Positions 16,142-25,035 of a DNA stretch of 64,000 nucleotides are shown here, in pieces. The position numbers and the translations under genes were made by a program. The notes beneath the pieces were generated by a model, which was not told the DNA's origin, searched no databases, and was given only the letters and a program-made list of their open reading frames with translations. Position 1 is the first letter of the stretch. Each line of letters begins with the position of its first letter. This DNA comes from Paenibacillus rhizophilus (GTDB lineage Bacteria; Bacillota; Bacilli; Paenibacillales; Paenibacillaceae): positions 223,911 to 287,910 of the forward strand of contig NZ_RQPI01000006.1 in NCBI RefSeq assembly GCF_003854965.1, given 5' to 3'.

Positions 16142-17554
16142 TTAACGCCTGGCGTCCGTTACTCTGCCCTCTTCGTCGATCCTGACTTTGCCGGCAGACA
16201 GCGATTCTATCCGCTTCAGCAGCTTTTGCCCATCGGGTGCGCTCATCGGCACCGGCTGGCCCAGTTCGGCGTCGATAGGCGAAAGCTTCATCGAGCATTG
16301 TCCTTTAACGCTGCATTCGGCCTGAAATATCGCCGTTTCCCAGGTGCTCTTCGAGGTTGACCTTGTAAAAATAAAGTTGCCCGTACTGTACGCGATCCAC
16401 TTTCCTTTGTACGGCTCAAGGCCTTGAAGGACATGGGGATGTCCTCCGATGACAAGATCCGCCCCGGCGTCGATAAAGCTCCTGCCCAACGACTGCTGAA
16501 CCGCATTCGGCTCATTCATCCGTTCCTGTCCCCAGTGGACGACAACGGCAACAATATCCGCTTTCTTCCGGGCTTCGGCTATCGCCTTAAGCGCCGGGCC
16601 GCTGTCGTAAGCGGAGGCTACGCCGGGCTTGCCCGCTCCAGCGGTCCATCCGGCTTCGGGAATGACCCGCGTAAAGCCGAGCAGGGCGACGGTAATTCCT
16701 TTTCGGGTAAAATATTGCGCCGAGTACGCCTGAGCGGCGTCCACGCCCGCTCCGACGAACGGAATGCCTCTGGCGTCCAGATTGTCCAGCGTATCCCGGA
16801 GTCCCTGCTCGCCCATATCCAGCGTATGGTTGTTCGCCAGATTGACGGCATCCACTCCAGCCGCCTTCAGCGCATTCAGAGCCTCCGGAGGCGACTTGAA
16901 CACATAGGTCTTGTTCGCCTCCGCACCCCGGTCGGTGACGGGCGTTTCCAGATTGACGACCGACAGATCGTCCTTCAGGAACAGGCCGTTCAGGCGGGCG
17001 TACGGATAATCATAGCCCTTCTGCTTCAGCAGTTCGCCGACCTTGCCGGCAAAAATGACGTCTCCGGCAAAATTCAGCGTCACCGTGCTTCCGCTCCCCT
17101 CCTGGCCGACTGGAAGCCCGGCCGTCTGGCCCCCGGCTCCATCGGCAGCGGGGCTGCTGTCAGGGGCCGGGCTGGAAGCTCCGGCGCTTGCCGGGGGCGA
17201 CGTGCTGTCCGCGCCTGCTTCGGGTAACGGCGGCGGCGTGGCGCCTATAGTCGGGCCCGCTTCCGGCGAAGCGGACCGCAGCGGCTCCACGGATGGAGCG
17301 GCCGACGCTCCGCCAGCGGCCCCAGGCCCCGCGGAGGGGCCGGTTCCTGCTTCCGCCGATGCCTCCGGCGAAGGCGAAGCCGCCCCCGCTGCGGATGGAG
17401 GAACGCTTCCGCGTCCTTCTCCGGTGTAGAAGAAATAAAATAGCATAACCGTAATCAGCAACAGCAGACTGATGTTGATCCATGACCAGATGCGGTTTCT
17501 TTTCTGTTTTCTGGTCGTTTTGCTCCTTTTTCTGCTGGATCTAGGGGAATACAT
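16142..17554 (-). CDS. CapA-like (PGA_cap) surface protein
   Basis: 470 residues. A basic N-terminus is followed by one transmembrane helix (about 24-43), then a roughly 105-residue Ala/Ser/Pro/Gly-rich linker (about 50-155), and then a CapA metallophosphatase-like domain starting at VTLNFAGDVIF. Domain motifs include LVNLETPVTDRG, NLANNHTLDMG, VHWGQERM and GGHPHVLQG, which carry the Asp, Asn and His residues expected to bind metals. The architecture suggests an outside-facing domain held away from the membrane by a flexible spacer. CapA relatives take part in poly-gamma-glutamate production, but no capBC genes are nearby, so a capsule role is unproven. The low-complexity linker is very GC-rich. 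Confidence 0.88.
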   Translation of the reverse strand: MYSPRSSRKRSKTTRKQKRNRIWSWINISLLLLITVMLFYFFYTGEGRGSVPPSAAGAASPSPEASAEAGTGPSAGPGAAGGASAAPSVEPLRSASPEAGPTIGATPPPLPEAGADSTSPPASAGASSPAPDSSPAADGAGGQTAGLPVGQEGSGSTVTLNFAGDVIFAGKVGELLKQKGYDYPYARLNGLFLKDDLSVVNLETPVTDRGAEANKTYVFKSPPEALNALKAAGVDAVNLANNHTLDMGEQGLRDTLDNLDARGIPFVGAGVDAAQAYSAQYFTRKGITVALLGFTRVIPEAGWTAGAGKPGVASAYDSGPALKAIAEARKKADIVAVVVHWGQERMNEPNAVQQSLGRSFIDAGADLVIGGHPHVLQGLEPYKGKWIAYSTGNFIFTRSTSKSTWETAIFQAECSVKGQCSMKLSPIDAELGQPVPMSAPDGQKLLKRIESLSAGKVRIDEEGRVTDARR

Positions 17555-17639
17555 TGGTGTTCGGGCTCCTTTTCCTGCTAAACTCGCTCTATTATATCAT
17601 ATCTATCAATCCTCCCCGAAAAGCAGGAATCTGGGTCTA

Positions 17640-17765
17640 TAGAAGCCGACGTTCACTCAAAAGCCGCATTCAAGAAGAAACGGCTACGCCGTCCTTTTAG
17701 GGACGGTACCGTTTCTCGTAGAAATATAAGACAAAATGATAAGCGCACAGCTTATACATTCTTAT
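17640..17765. repeat. Nested palindromic intergenic element
   Basis: Between the capA-like gene and the hemY terminator lie two successive structures. The first (17676-17715) pairs GAAACGG with CCGTTTC and CCGTCC with GGACGG around a T-rich loop. The second pairs AAATATAAG (17722-17730) with CTTATATTT (17761-17769), enclosing ATAAGC/GCTTAT. No ORF is supported here. It resembles a dispersed intergenic palindrome family, but there is only one copy in this window, so the repeat status is inferred. Confidence 0.4.
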
Positions 17766-17812
17766 ATTTAAAAATAAACGGCGAAGCGCGGGCTGAACCC
17801 TCGCTTCGCCGT
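17766..17812 (-). terminator. Terminator of the hemE-hemH-hemY operon
   Basis: On the minus strand, ACGGCGAAGCG and CGCTTCGCCGT form a perfect 11-bp stem followed by TTATTTTTAAA, 38 bases past the hemY stop. Confidence 0.9.
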
Positions 17813-17850
17813 CAATCAAGGCAACATGCCCGATGATAAAAGTATGAAAA

Positions 17851-19332
17851 TCAGTTCCCTTGAAGGCCTTCGGCTGCCGCCTTCGCCGTCAGCTTCGCAA
17901 ATTTGATGCAGTCCGGCATGCCGATGCCGTCATACCCTGCTCCAAATACATAAACACCCGGAAGAACGGCGGCCAGGTCGCTCCGGAGTCCGGCGATTGC
18001 CAAAGGATGTCCGACAGGATACTGCGGCATCGAGTCCGGCAGACGCGTAATTTCCGCGAACAGCGGCTCCGCCGTAACGCCCATAACCTCGCGCAGATCC
18101 TTGCGGACCAGTTCTTCCAGCGCAGTGTCCGGCAGCTGGACGTTCTGCTCATCGCCCGCACGCCCCACGTAACAGCGCAGCAGCACTTTGCCCTCTGGAC
18201 TTGTATGCAGCCATTTCGCCGAAGTCCAGGTGCAGGCCGTAATATTGCGCCCTTCCTTGCGGGAAACGAGAAAGCCCGAGCCGTCAAAATTGCCGTCCAT
18301 CTCATCGCCGGAAAAGGCCATAACCACGTTCGCGACCGACACGTAATTCACCGCGTCCAGCGCAGATACATCTACATGAGGCCGCAGCAGCTCGGCCGCC
18401 GCGAAGTTGGGAACCGTGATATAGACGTCGTCCGCAGGCAGCCGCTCGCCGGTTCCCAGTTCCACCGCGTAGCGCGGCTGCGGAGAATCCGGCAATCCCG
18501 GAGAACCTTCCTTAATATCGGCCGTTCCGGTGAAGGTATCGGCAATCCGGTCGTGAATGGCCACGGCGGCGGCTTCCGTCCGCTGCTCCACATCATGCAG
18601 CTCATGCACAAGCGTGTGGACGAGGCTTTGCAGCCCCTGACGGAAGGTCAGGAACATGCTCTTTTTCGTGCCGGTATGTGTCTCCTGGGGCTTCCTGCCC
18701 GTCAACATGCCGCGAATCAGGCTTCCGTACTGCCGCTCCATCTCGCCGAATTGCGGAAAGGTCGCCTGCAGACTGATTTTGCGCATATCCGCCGCATAAA
18801 TACCGGCCAGCAGCGGCTCCGTCAAGTTCTCCAGCACCTCAGTGCCGAAACGGCGCTCAATCAGCTCTCCAAGCGGCTCGTCCTCCTCCGACCGCCGGGG
18901 CGGAATAACAAAATCCATCAGCGCCCGCAGTTTGCCGGGAAAGGAAATGAGCCTCGTCCCTATAAAGGGCTTAAGATCCGTCGGAATGCCCAGCACAAGG
19001 CCGGCCGGCATTGGGTGCAGCTTGCCCCGCTGCAAAATATACGTTTTTTTGGCGTTCGGATTCGTCGTCACCAGCTCATGATCGATCTCCAATTCTTTCG
19101 CCAGGTCGCTCATTTCCTTCTTACGGGCCAGAAATGAATCGGGTCCTTTTTCGATAACGAAGCCATCCTTGTGCAGGGTTTCGATTTTCCCTCCGAGGCT
19201 GCGCTCTTTCTCGAGGATCACGATCTCCGGCTGAACGCCCGCTTCCTTATAATATTTGCGGACATAGAAAGCGGCGCTTAATCCGCTGAGTCCTCCGCCG
19301 ATAATGACGACCTTGCGTGAAGTTCCGCTCAT
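17851..19332 (-). CDS. hemY: Coproporphyrinogen/protoporphyrinogen oxidase HemY (HemG)
   Basis: FAD-dependent oxidase that in Gram-positives turns coproporphyrinogen III into coproporphyrin III for heme synthesis. 493 residues. The dinucleotide-binding motif GGGLSGLSAA is at 12-21, followed by ILEKERSLGGK. The C-terminal FAD motif VFGAGYDGIGMPDCI is intact. The start ATG overlaps the hemH stop as ATGA, which indicates translational coupling. Confidence 0.95.
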   Translation of the reverse strand: MSGTSRKVVIIGGGLSGLSAAFYVRKYYKEAGVQPEIVILEKERSLGGKIETLHKDGFVIEKGPDSFLARKKEMSDLAKELEIDHELVTTNPNAKKTYILQRGKLHPMPAGLVLGIPTDLKPFIGTRLISFPGKLRALMDFVIPPRRSEEDEPLGELIERRFGTEVLENLTEPLLAGIYAADMRKISLQATFPQFGEMERQYGSLIRGMLTGRKPQETHTGTKKSMFLTFRQGLQSLVHTLVHELHDVEQRTEAAAVAIHDRIADTFTGTADIKEGSPGLPDSPQPRYAVELGTGERLPADDVYITVPNFAAAELLRPHVDVSALDAVNYVSVANVVMAFSGDEMDGNFDGSGFLVSRKEGRNITACTWTSAKWLHTSPEGKVLLRCYVGRAGDEQNVQLPDTALEELVRKDLREVMGVTAEPLFAEITRLPDSMPQYPVGHPLAIAGLRSDLAAVLPGVYVFGAGYDGIGMPDCIKFAKLTAKAAAEGLQGN

Positions 19333-20285
19333 TGGCGCCTCGCCTTCAGTTCGCCCGCCCGGCTCCGCACCACGTCGCTCAGCACCGCTATAAAGGCCGG
19401 GTCGCTGTTCAGCGATTCGATCCGCAGCAGGCGCATATCCAGCTCGGCCGCAATGGCCTGGGCTTCGATATCCAGATCGTACAGCACCTCCAGATGGTCG
19501 GACACGAATCCGATCGGGGCGGACAGCACGTATTCCACCTGGTCCTTGCTCAGCCCGCGGAGCGTATCAAGAATATCCGGCCCGAGCCACGGCTCTGCCG
19601 TTCTTCCAGCGCTTTGCCAGGTGAACTGCCAAGAGGTTACGCCTGCCTGTTCTGCAATCGCCTTCGAGGTTTCCAGCAGCTGGTCCCGGTACGGATCGCC
19701 CATGGCGAGAATCCGTTCCGGCAGACTGTGGGCGCTGAAGAGCACCCGCACATCTTCCCGTTTCGCGCCCGCTTCCTCATACTGATCCAGCCTTGCCGAT
19801 ACGCGGCGGCTGAGAGCGTCAATCAGCTGCGGATGAAGATGGTAGCTTTCCACAAAGACCATTTGGATGCCAAGGCTCTCCGCTTGTTCTTTGGCGCGCT
19901 TTATGTAGCCTCCGACGCTCATGGCGGAATAATGCGGCGCAAGCACGATGCCTACCGCCTGCTTGATTCCGCCCTCCGCCAGCCGCTGTATCCCGTCCTC
20001 GATGAACGGATGAGCGTGCTTCAGCCCCTGGCAGCAAATATATTCGAAATCTTTATCCTCATTATCCCGGTTCAGCGCATCCTGGAGCGCCTCCGTCTGA
20101 CGGTCCGTATTTTCCCGCAAAGGGAATACGCCGCCTACGATCGCTTTATATCGGTCCTGCAGCTCCTTCAGCTGTTCAGCCGATGGCGGATTGCCGCGCC
20201 GGATATGCGTGTAATAAGACTCAACACCCTCCATGCTTTCAGGAGTGCCGTATGACATGACGAGTACACCGATTTTCGTTGTCAC
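19329..20285 (-). CDS. hemH: Coproporphyrin ferrochelatase
   Basis: Inserts Fe2+ into coproporphyrin III (Gram-positive route). 318 residues, normal for the soluble Bacillus-type enzyme. Motifs are VMSYGTP near the start, LAPHYSAMSVGGY at about 115-127 and the catalytic-His motif LFSAHSLPERI (His about 186). SAPIGFVSDHLEVLYDLD with the conserved Glu lies in the C-terminal part. It is the middle gene of the operon, 39 bases after hemE and overlapping hemY by 4 bases. Confidence 0.96.
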   Translation of the reverse strand: MTTKIGVLVMSYGTPESMEGVESYYTHIRRGNPPSAEQLKELQDRYKAIVGGVFPLRENTDRQTEALQDALNRDNEDKDFEYICCQGLKHAHPFIEDGIQRLAEGGIKQAVGIVLAPHYSAMSVGGYIKRAKEQAESLGIQMVFVESYHLHPQLIDALSRRVSARLDQYEEAGAKREDVRVLFSAHSLPERILAMGDPYRDQLLETSKAIAEQAGVTSWQFTWQSAGRTAEPWLGPDILDTLRGLSKDQVEYVLSAPIGFVSDHLEVLYDLDIEAQAIAAELDMRLLRIESLNSDPAFIAVLSDVVRSRAGELKARRQ

Positions 20286-20324
20286 GTATGGATCACCTCT
20301 TAGCGATTAATGATGAGCGGATAT

Positions 20325-21392
20325 TTAAGAGCGCGGTCTTGCGGCTTTCCGGAGCGCCAGCGCTTCCTTGGAATAGCCGTGGATGAACTCCGTCAATTCA
20401 CTCAGCTTCTCCAGCGACGCCTCGGGGAACAGACCGTGTCCCAGATTGAACACGTAGCCCGGCTCACGGATGCCTTCGTCAATAAGCGCTTTGGCGCGCT
20501 CCTTGATCAGTTCCATCGGAGCGGTCAGGATATAAGGATCAAGATTGCCCTGCACCGCGAATTTGCCTCCGGTTCTGCGGCGGCCTTCATCCAGCGACAC
20601 CCGCCAGTCCAGTCCGATCACATCCGCTTGAAGTCCGGAAAGAGCGGGCAGCAATTCTCCCGAACTCACGCCCGGAAAATAAATTTTGGGCACATCCAAA
20701 TCGGATAATTCGGCAAAAATACGGGAGACCGTCGGCAGAACGAAGATTTCGAAATCCCGGGGCGACAAAGCTCCGACCCAGCTGTCGAACAGCTGGAACG
20801 CTTTGCCTCCGCTGCGGACATGGGCCCGCAGATATGCGATAACCATGTCGCCTAGCTTGTCCATCAGCTTCTCCCATACAAGAGGTTCACTGTACATCAG
20901 CTCTTTGGTGCGGATATAGCTTTTGGAGGGTCTGCCTTCGATCAGATAGCTGGCGATCGTGAAGGGTGCGCCTGCGAACGTAATCAGCGGCACCTCCAGC
21001 TCCTTGTCCAGAATCGCGATCGTCTCCAGAATATGGCCGAGATCGCCTTCCACGTCCACCGGCCGCAGCCGCTCCACGTCAGCAGCGCTGCGGATCGGAT
21101 GCTCGATCACAGGCCCGATATTTTTGACAATGTCGAACTCCACGCCGATGGAAGCCACCGGATTCATGATATCGGAGTACAAAATGGCCGCGTCTACGCC
21201 CAGCTTGCGCACCGGCATCATCGTAATTTCCGCCGCCAATTCGGGTTGTCTGCTGATTTCAAGCAGCGAATATTTTTCTTTGATCTTCCGGTATTCGGGA
21301 TCGTAGCGACCGGCCTGCCGCATATACCATACGGGGACTTGCTCCGTCTCCTGCTTCCTGCAGGCGCGGATAAATGTATCGTTATAGGTCAT
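20325..21392 (-). CDS. hemE: Uroporphyrinogen decarboxylase
   Basis: Decarboxylates uroporphyrinogen III to coproporphyrinogen III in the cytosol. 355 residues, usual length. The signature PVWYMRQAGRYDPEYR is at about 20-35, and the later motifs SDIMNPVASIG and FAGAPFTIASYLIEG with the FNLGHGLFPE C-terminal motif are intact. First gene of the hemEHY operon, with a well-formed promoter upstream. Confidence 0.97.
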   Translation of the reverse strand: MTYNDTFIRACRKQETEQVPVWYMRQAGRYDPEYRKIKEKYSLLEISRQPELAAEITMMPVRKLGVDAAILYSDIMNPVASIGVEFDIVKNIGPVIEHPIRSAADVERLRPVDVEGDLGHILETIAILDKELEVPLITFAGAPFTIASYLIEGRPSKSYIRTKELMYSEPLVWEKLMDKLGDMVIAYLRAHVRSGGKAFQLFDSWVGALSPRDFEIFVLPTVSRIFAELSDLDVPKIYFPGVSSGELLPALSGLQADVIGLDWRVSLDEGRRRTGGKFAVQGNLDPYILTAPMELIKERAKALIDEGIREPGYVFNLGHGLFPEASLEKLSELTEFIHGYSKEALALRKAARPRS

Positions 21393-21435
21393 GATAAGGT
21401 CTCCATATGATTAGATAAAATTTTTCTCAAAATAT

Positions 21436-21464
21436 ATTATGCCCTTTTTAAAAGAATGTAACAA
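21436..21464 (-). promoter_or_regulatory. SigA-type promoter of the hem operon
   Basis: On the minus strand, TTGTTA (-35), 17 bases, then CATAAT (-10), about 45 bases upstream of the hemE ATG. On the plus strand a TATACT (21540-21545) may serve the divergent MFS gene, though no good -35 was found for it. Confidence 0.6.
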
Positions 21465-21599
21465 CCGTCACACCTTACAAGGGATGACAATTCTTTGACA
21501 ACGGGCGAAATGCGTCTCAAGTTGCGCAGAAAAATATGGTATACTTTTGGAATGTCATCTTCGTGAACTCACCTGAATGTTGAAAGGATGTGAAGCACA

Positions 21600-22826
21600 T
21601 TGAAAAAATGGAAATCTTGGGACCCCTGGCAGATCAATCTCTATGTGCTTTGGTTTGGACAATTTCTGGTCAATGCCGGGATGACAATGATTACCCCGTT
21701 TCTGTCTCTTTATCTGGCCAAGGACCTCGGTGTGCAGGGAGATGCCGTCGGGATATGGGCCGGTATTATTTTTTCCGCCAACTTTATGACTTCGTTTCTG
21801 TTCCAGCCGCTGTGGGGATCGCTTTCCGACAAATACGGCCGTAAAATCATGCTGCTTCGCTCCGGCTTCGGCATGGCGATCGTCATCACGATGATGGGCT
21901 TTGCTCAAACGCCCTGGCAGCTGCTCCTTCTGAGACTGCTCAACGGCACCATCTCCGGCTTCAATCCCGCTTCCATCTCGCTTGTCTCCGGCACGACGCC
22001 GAAGCACCGGATGGGCTTCGCCATGGGTCTGATGCAGTCCGGCTCCGTAGCCGGAACGATTCTCGGGCCGCTGATCGGCGGACTGCTCGCGGACTGGATC
22101 GGATTCCGTCCGATTTTTTACGTGATCGGTTTGCTGCTGTTCATCGCTTCTCTGCTCGCCCTGTTCCTCGTCAAAGAAAATTTCAACCGTGAGGAAGCCG
22201 CCCATAAGCCGCAGGTATCCACATTCGAAGGACTTAAGGATCTTATCAAGGTTCCGCAGCTTCCGGCGTTGTTCGCCGTCACCTTCCTAATTCAGTTCGC
22301 CATGATCAGCCCTATGGCCCTTCTACCGCTCTATGTCGAGAGGCTGCATGGGACCGCTGTCAACATCGCGTTCTGGGCAGGGGTCGTCAGCGCCGTAACC
22401 GGAGTCTCGAATATGATCGCCTCGCCGGTCCTCGGCAAGCTGAGCGACAAGGTCGGCGCTCACCGGATTCTGACCTACGCCCTGATCGGCGCTTCGCTGT
22501 TCCTCATTCCGCAGGCGCTCGTAGAGAGTGTCTGGCAGCTTATTCTCGTCCGGTTTTTGATGGGCGTCTTTATGGGCGGTCTGCTCCCGAGCGTTAACGC
22601 CTTGATCCGTTCCTATACGCCGGACGGCAAGGAGAGCCGGGCCTTCGGCTTTAACAGCAGCACGCTGGCCCTCGGCAATATGGCAGGCTCGCTAATCGGC
22701 GGCTTCATGGCCGGCTACATCGGCATCGAAGGCCTGTTCATCGTCTCCGGCTGCATGCTGCTGCTAAATACGGTATGGGTGCGCTTCATGTTGTACAAGG
22801 CTACCCCGATTAGGCTGTTCCGTTAA
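21600..22826 (+). CDS. MFS multidrug-type transporter (DHA1 family)
   Basis: A 408-residue, twelve-helix transporter. MFS signature motifs are visible: the loop SLSDKYGRKIMLLR after TM2, the GLMQSGSVAGTILGPLIGG motif C in TM5 characteristic of drug:H+ antiporters, and a repeated GKLSDKVGAHR in the second half. It starts at TTG 21600 with AAAGGATGTG upstream. Its substrate is unknown. It ends 27 bases from the convergent O-methyltransferase gene. Confidence 0.88.
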   Translation: MKKWKSWDPWQINLYVLWFGQFLVNAGMTMITPFLSLYLAKDLGVQGDAVGIWAGIIFSANFMTSFLFQPLWGSLSDKYGRKIMLLRSGFGMAIVITMMGFAQTPWQLLLLRLLNGTISGFNPASISLVSGTTPKHRMGFAMGLMQSGSVAGTILGPLIGGLLADWIGFRPIFYVIGLLLFIASLLALFLVKENFNREEAAHKPQVSTFEGLKDLIKVPQLPALFAVTFLIQFAMISPMALLPLYVERLHGTAVNIAFWAGVVSAVTGVSNMIASPVLGKLSDKVGAHRILTYALIGASLFLIPQALVESVWQLILVRFLMGVFMGGLLPSVNALIRSYTPDGKESRAFGFNSSTLALGNMAGSLIGGFMAGYIGIEGLFIVSGCMLLLNTVWVRFMLYKATPIRLFR

Positions 22827-22853
22827 CCGCGGCTTACCGCCCGGCCGATCTTG

Positions 22854-23501
22854 TTATTTCACCATCGCAAGAGCTAGCCCGTCATAGGCGGGCAGCAGCG
22901 TGCTGGTCAGCCGGCTGTCACTTGCGATCATTTCGTTGAAACGGCGCATCGCTTGCACCGCCGGTCCGTTCTTGCCCTCGTTCAACGTGCGGCCGCGCAG
23001 GAAGATATTGTCTCCGGCGATGACCGCTCCCGGATTTGCCAGCCGGATCGCGTATTCCAAATAGTTCGGATAATTCTCCTTGTCGGCGTCGATAAAAAAG
23101 AAATCAAAGGTCCGGCCTTCTTCCTGGAGGCCTGCCAGACTGTCCAGAGCGGGTCCCGTGCGGTATTCGGCAATGCCGCCGAACCCCGCCCGCTCCAGAT
23201 GGCGGCGCGCCATATCGGCATATTCCGGCTTCAGCTCCAGGGAGGTCAGCGTTCCGCCCGGAGCCAGCCCCCTGGCCAGGCAAATGCCGCTGTAGCCGCC
23301 GAGCGCTCCGATTTCGAGCACACTTGCCGAGCGGGACAGCGAGACGAGCATGCCCAGCAGCCTTCCGTAACCCGGGGCAATCGACACTTCGGGCATACCG
23401 CTTTCCCGGATGGCTTCTTTTACCGACAGCAGAAGTTCATCCTCCTCATAAAGCTGCTCGCTGTATTGTTCTTGATTTAAGTATTGGTCCTGATTAAGCA
23501 T
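22854..23501 (-). CDS. O-methyltransferase (class I SAM, PF01596 type)
   Basis: A 215-residue SAM-dependent methyltransferase resembling the caffeoyl-CoA/catechol O-methyltransferase family, including bacterial YrrM-like proteins. The SAM motif is VLEIGALGGYSGICLA near 61-76, and the metal/SAM motif is FFFIDADKENYPNYLE followed by GAVIAGDNIF. The N-terminal about 20 residues are unusually rich in Gln, Asn and Glu. Some relatives act on tRNA 5-hydroxyuridine (TrmR), which is a plausible but unproven role here. Confidence 0.87.
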   Translation of the reverse strand: MLNQDQYLNQEQYSEQLYEEDELLLSVKEAIRESGMPEVSIAPGYGRLLGMLVSLSRSASVLEIGALGGYSGICLARGLAPGGTLTSLELKPEYADMARRHLERAGFGGIAEYRTGPALDSLAGLQEEGRTFDFFFIDADKENYPNYLEYAIRLANPGAVIAGDNIFLRGRTLNEGKNGPAVQAMRRFNEMIASDSRLTSTLLPAYDGLALAMVK

Positions 23502-23716
23502 GTCTGATCTCCTTTATCATCACTTTCTTTATCTTGAAGCAGGCATCCGGCATTCCCGGCCGAAACGGGACGTTGTGATGCGTCCTTCCTTCGCCTATAC
23601 TTAGAAAAGTACAAATTTTCGAGAAACGGGTGCCGCACCTATACCTACGGACAAAATGTTTCTTCTCGATTGTAACGGCATTACGCACATACCTACAAGC
23701 AACGGAGTTGAGATTC

Positions 23717-24874
23717 TTGAGCAAATTGCAGTTGATTGCCACCGCCCCGATGGGATTGGAGGCTATCGTCGCACGCGAATTAAATGAATTGGGTTATGAA
23801 ACGACTACCGAGAACGGCCGCGTTCACTTCAGCGGAGATGTCATCGACATTTGCCGCTGCAACCTGTGGCTGCGCACCTCGGACCGGGTGTTGATCAACA
23901 TGGGACAATTTCCAGCTAAAACCTTCGACGAGCTGTTCGAAGGCGTCAAGGCACTTCCCTGGCAGGATTGGATTCCCGAGCACGGCGAATTCCCTGTGGA
24001 GGGACGCTCGCACAAATCACAGCTCAGCAGCGTTCCGGCCGCGCAGGGCATCGTCAAAAAAGCGGTCGTCGAAAAGCTGAAGCAGTATTACCGCACCGAC
24101 TGGTTCCCCGAGAACGGGCCGAGATACGTCATCGAGGTCACGCTGCTGAACGACATCGCGTTGATTACGCTGGACACAACCGGTCCCGCGCTGCATAAAC
24201 GGGGCTACCGCAAACTGATTACGGAAGCGCCGATCAAAGAGACCATGGCCGCCGCGATGCTGAAGCTCAGCCGCTGGAACGGCAGCCGCCCTCTCTACGA
24301 CCCCTGCTGCGGCTCGGGCACATTTCTGATCGAGGCGGCCATGATGGCCTGGAATATCGCGCCTGGACTCCGGCGCTCTTTTCCATCGGAGCATTGGCCG
24401 GCGATCCCGGAGGAAGCGTGGCACACCGCCCGCGAGGAAGCGTTCGACGCCGTGCGCGACGACTCTCCGCTGCAGCTTGCCGGCAGCGACATCGATCCGA
24501 AGGCGATCGAGATCGCGCAGGCCGCCGCGAAGAGCGCGGGCCTGTCCGGCGAAATCGCCTTCTCCGTCCTGCCTGCCTCCAAAGCAAGGCCGGAGGGCGA
24601 ATACGGCTGTATGATCACCAATCCCCCTTACGGGGAGCGGCTGAGCGACGATAAGGAAGTGGAGAAGCTCACCCGCCAATTCGGGCAAATGATGCTGCAC
24701 CTGCCTACTTGGTCGTTCTTCGCCATCAGTCCTTCCAAGCAGTTTGAGCACCACTTTGGCCGCAAGGCGGACAAACGCCGCAAGCTGTATAACGGACGGA
24801 TCGAGTGCCAGTATTATCAGTACTTCGGACCACTGCCGCCAAGAGCGCCGAGGAAGGAAACGGATGCTACTTAG
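23717..24874 (+). CDS. THUMP-domain 23S rRNA methyltransferase (RlmL/YpsC-like)
   Basis: 385 residues: an N-terminal ferredoxin-like/THUMP RNA-binding part (about 1-160) and a C-terminal Rossmann methyltransferase, as in the N6-adenine... or N2-guanine rRNA methyltransferase group COG0116. Motifs are IATAPMGLEAIVARE at the start, DPCCGSGTFLIEAA (SAM site) and NPPYGERL (catalytic NPPY). I place the start at TTG 23717 (GGAG 9 bases upstream), because the protein from there matches the family's beginning; the upstream in-frame stretch does not look family-like. The exact modified base is not determined by sequence. Confidence 0.9.
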   Translation: MSKLQLIATAPMGLEAIVARELNELGYETTTENGRVHFSGDVIDICRCNLWLRTSDRVLINMGQFPAKTFDELFEGVKALPWQDWIPEHGEFPVEGRSHKSQLSSVPAAQGIVKKAVVEKLKQYYRTDWFPENGPRYVIEVTLLNDIALITLDTTGPALHKRGYRKLITEAPIKETMAAAMLKLSRWNGSRPLYDPCCGSGTFLIEAAMMAWNIAPGLRRSFPSEHWPAIPEEAWHTAREEAFDAVRDDSPLQLAGSDIDPKAIEIAQAAAKSAGLSGEIAFSVLPASKARPEGEYGCMITNPPYGERLSDDKEVEKLTRQFGQMMLHLPTWSFFAISPSKQFEHHFGRKADKRRKLYNGRIECQYYQYFGPLPPRAPRKETDAT

Positions 24875-24941
24875 TCGAACCGAATCCGTCCGGACGAGAT
24901 CGGCAGATAATCGCCGGTTCATTGATATTGTCTGACGAAAT

Positions 24942-24985
24942 ACAGGCAGGCTGCGGTTTTCCCGCAGCCTGCCTGTTTCTTTTTG
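24942..24985 (+). terminator. Terminator between convergent genes
   Basis: CAGGCAGGCTGCGG and CGCAGCCTGCCTG form a long perfect stem, followed on the plus strand by TTTCTTTTT. Confidence 0.9.
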
Positions 24986-25035
24986 CAATAGTCCGTCGTT
25001 TCATATTCTCTCATGCCGTCCCAGCTGACGACTTC

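Noticed and set aside
16142..17554. Poly-gamma-glutamate capsule operon
   Set aside because: Only a CapA-like gene is present. No capB, capC or pgsE genes are nearby.
21481..21599. Promoter TTGACA at 21495-21500 for the MFS gene
   Set aside because: No -10 hexamer lies 16-18 bases downstream of it; the nearest TATACT is 39 bases away.
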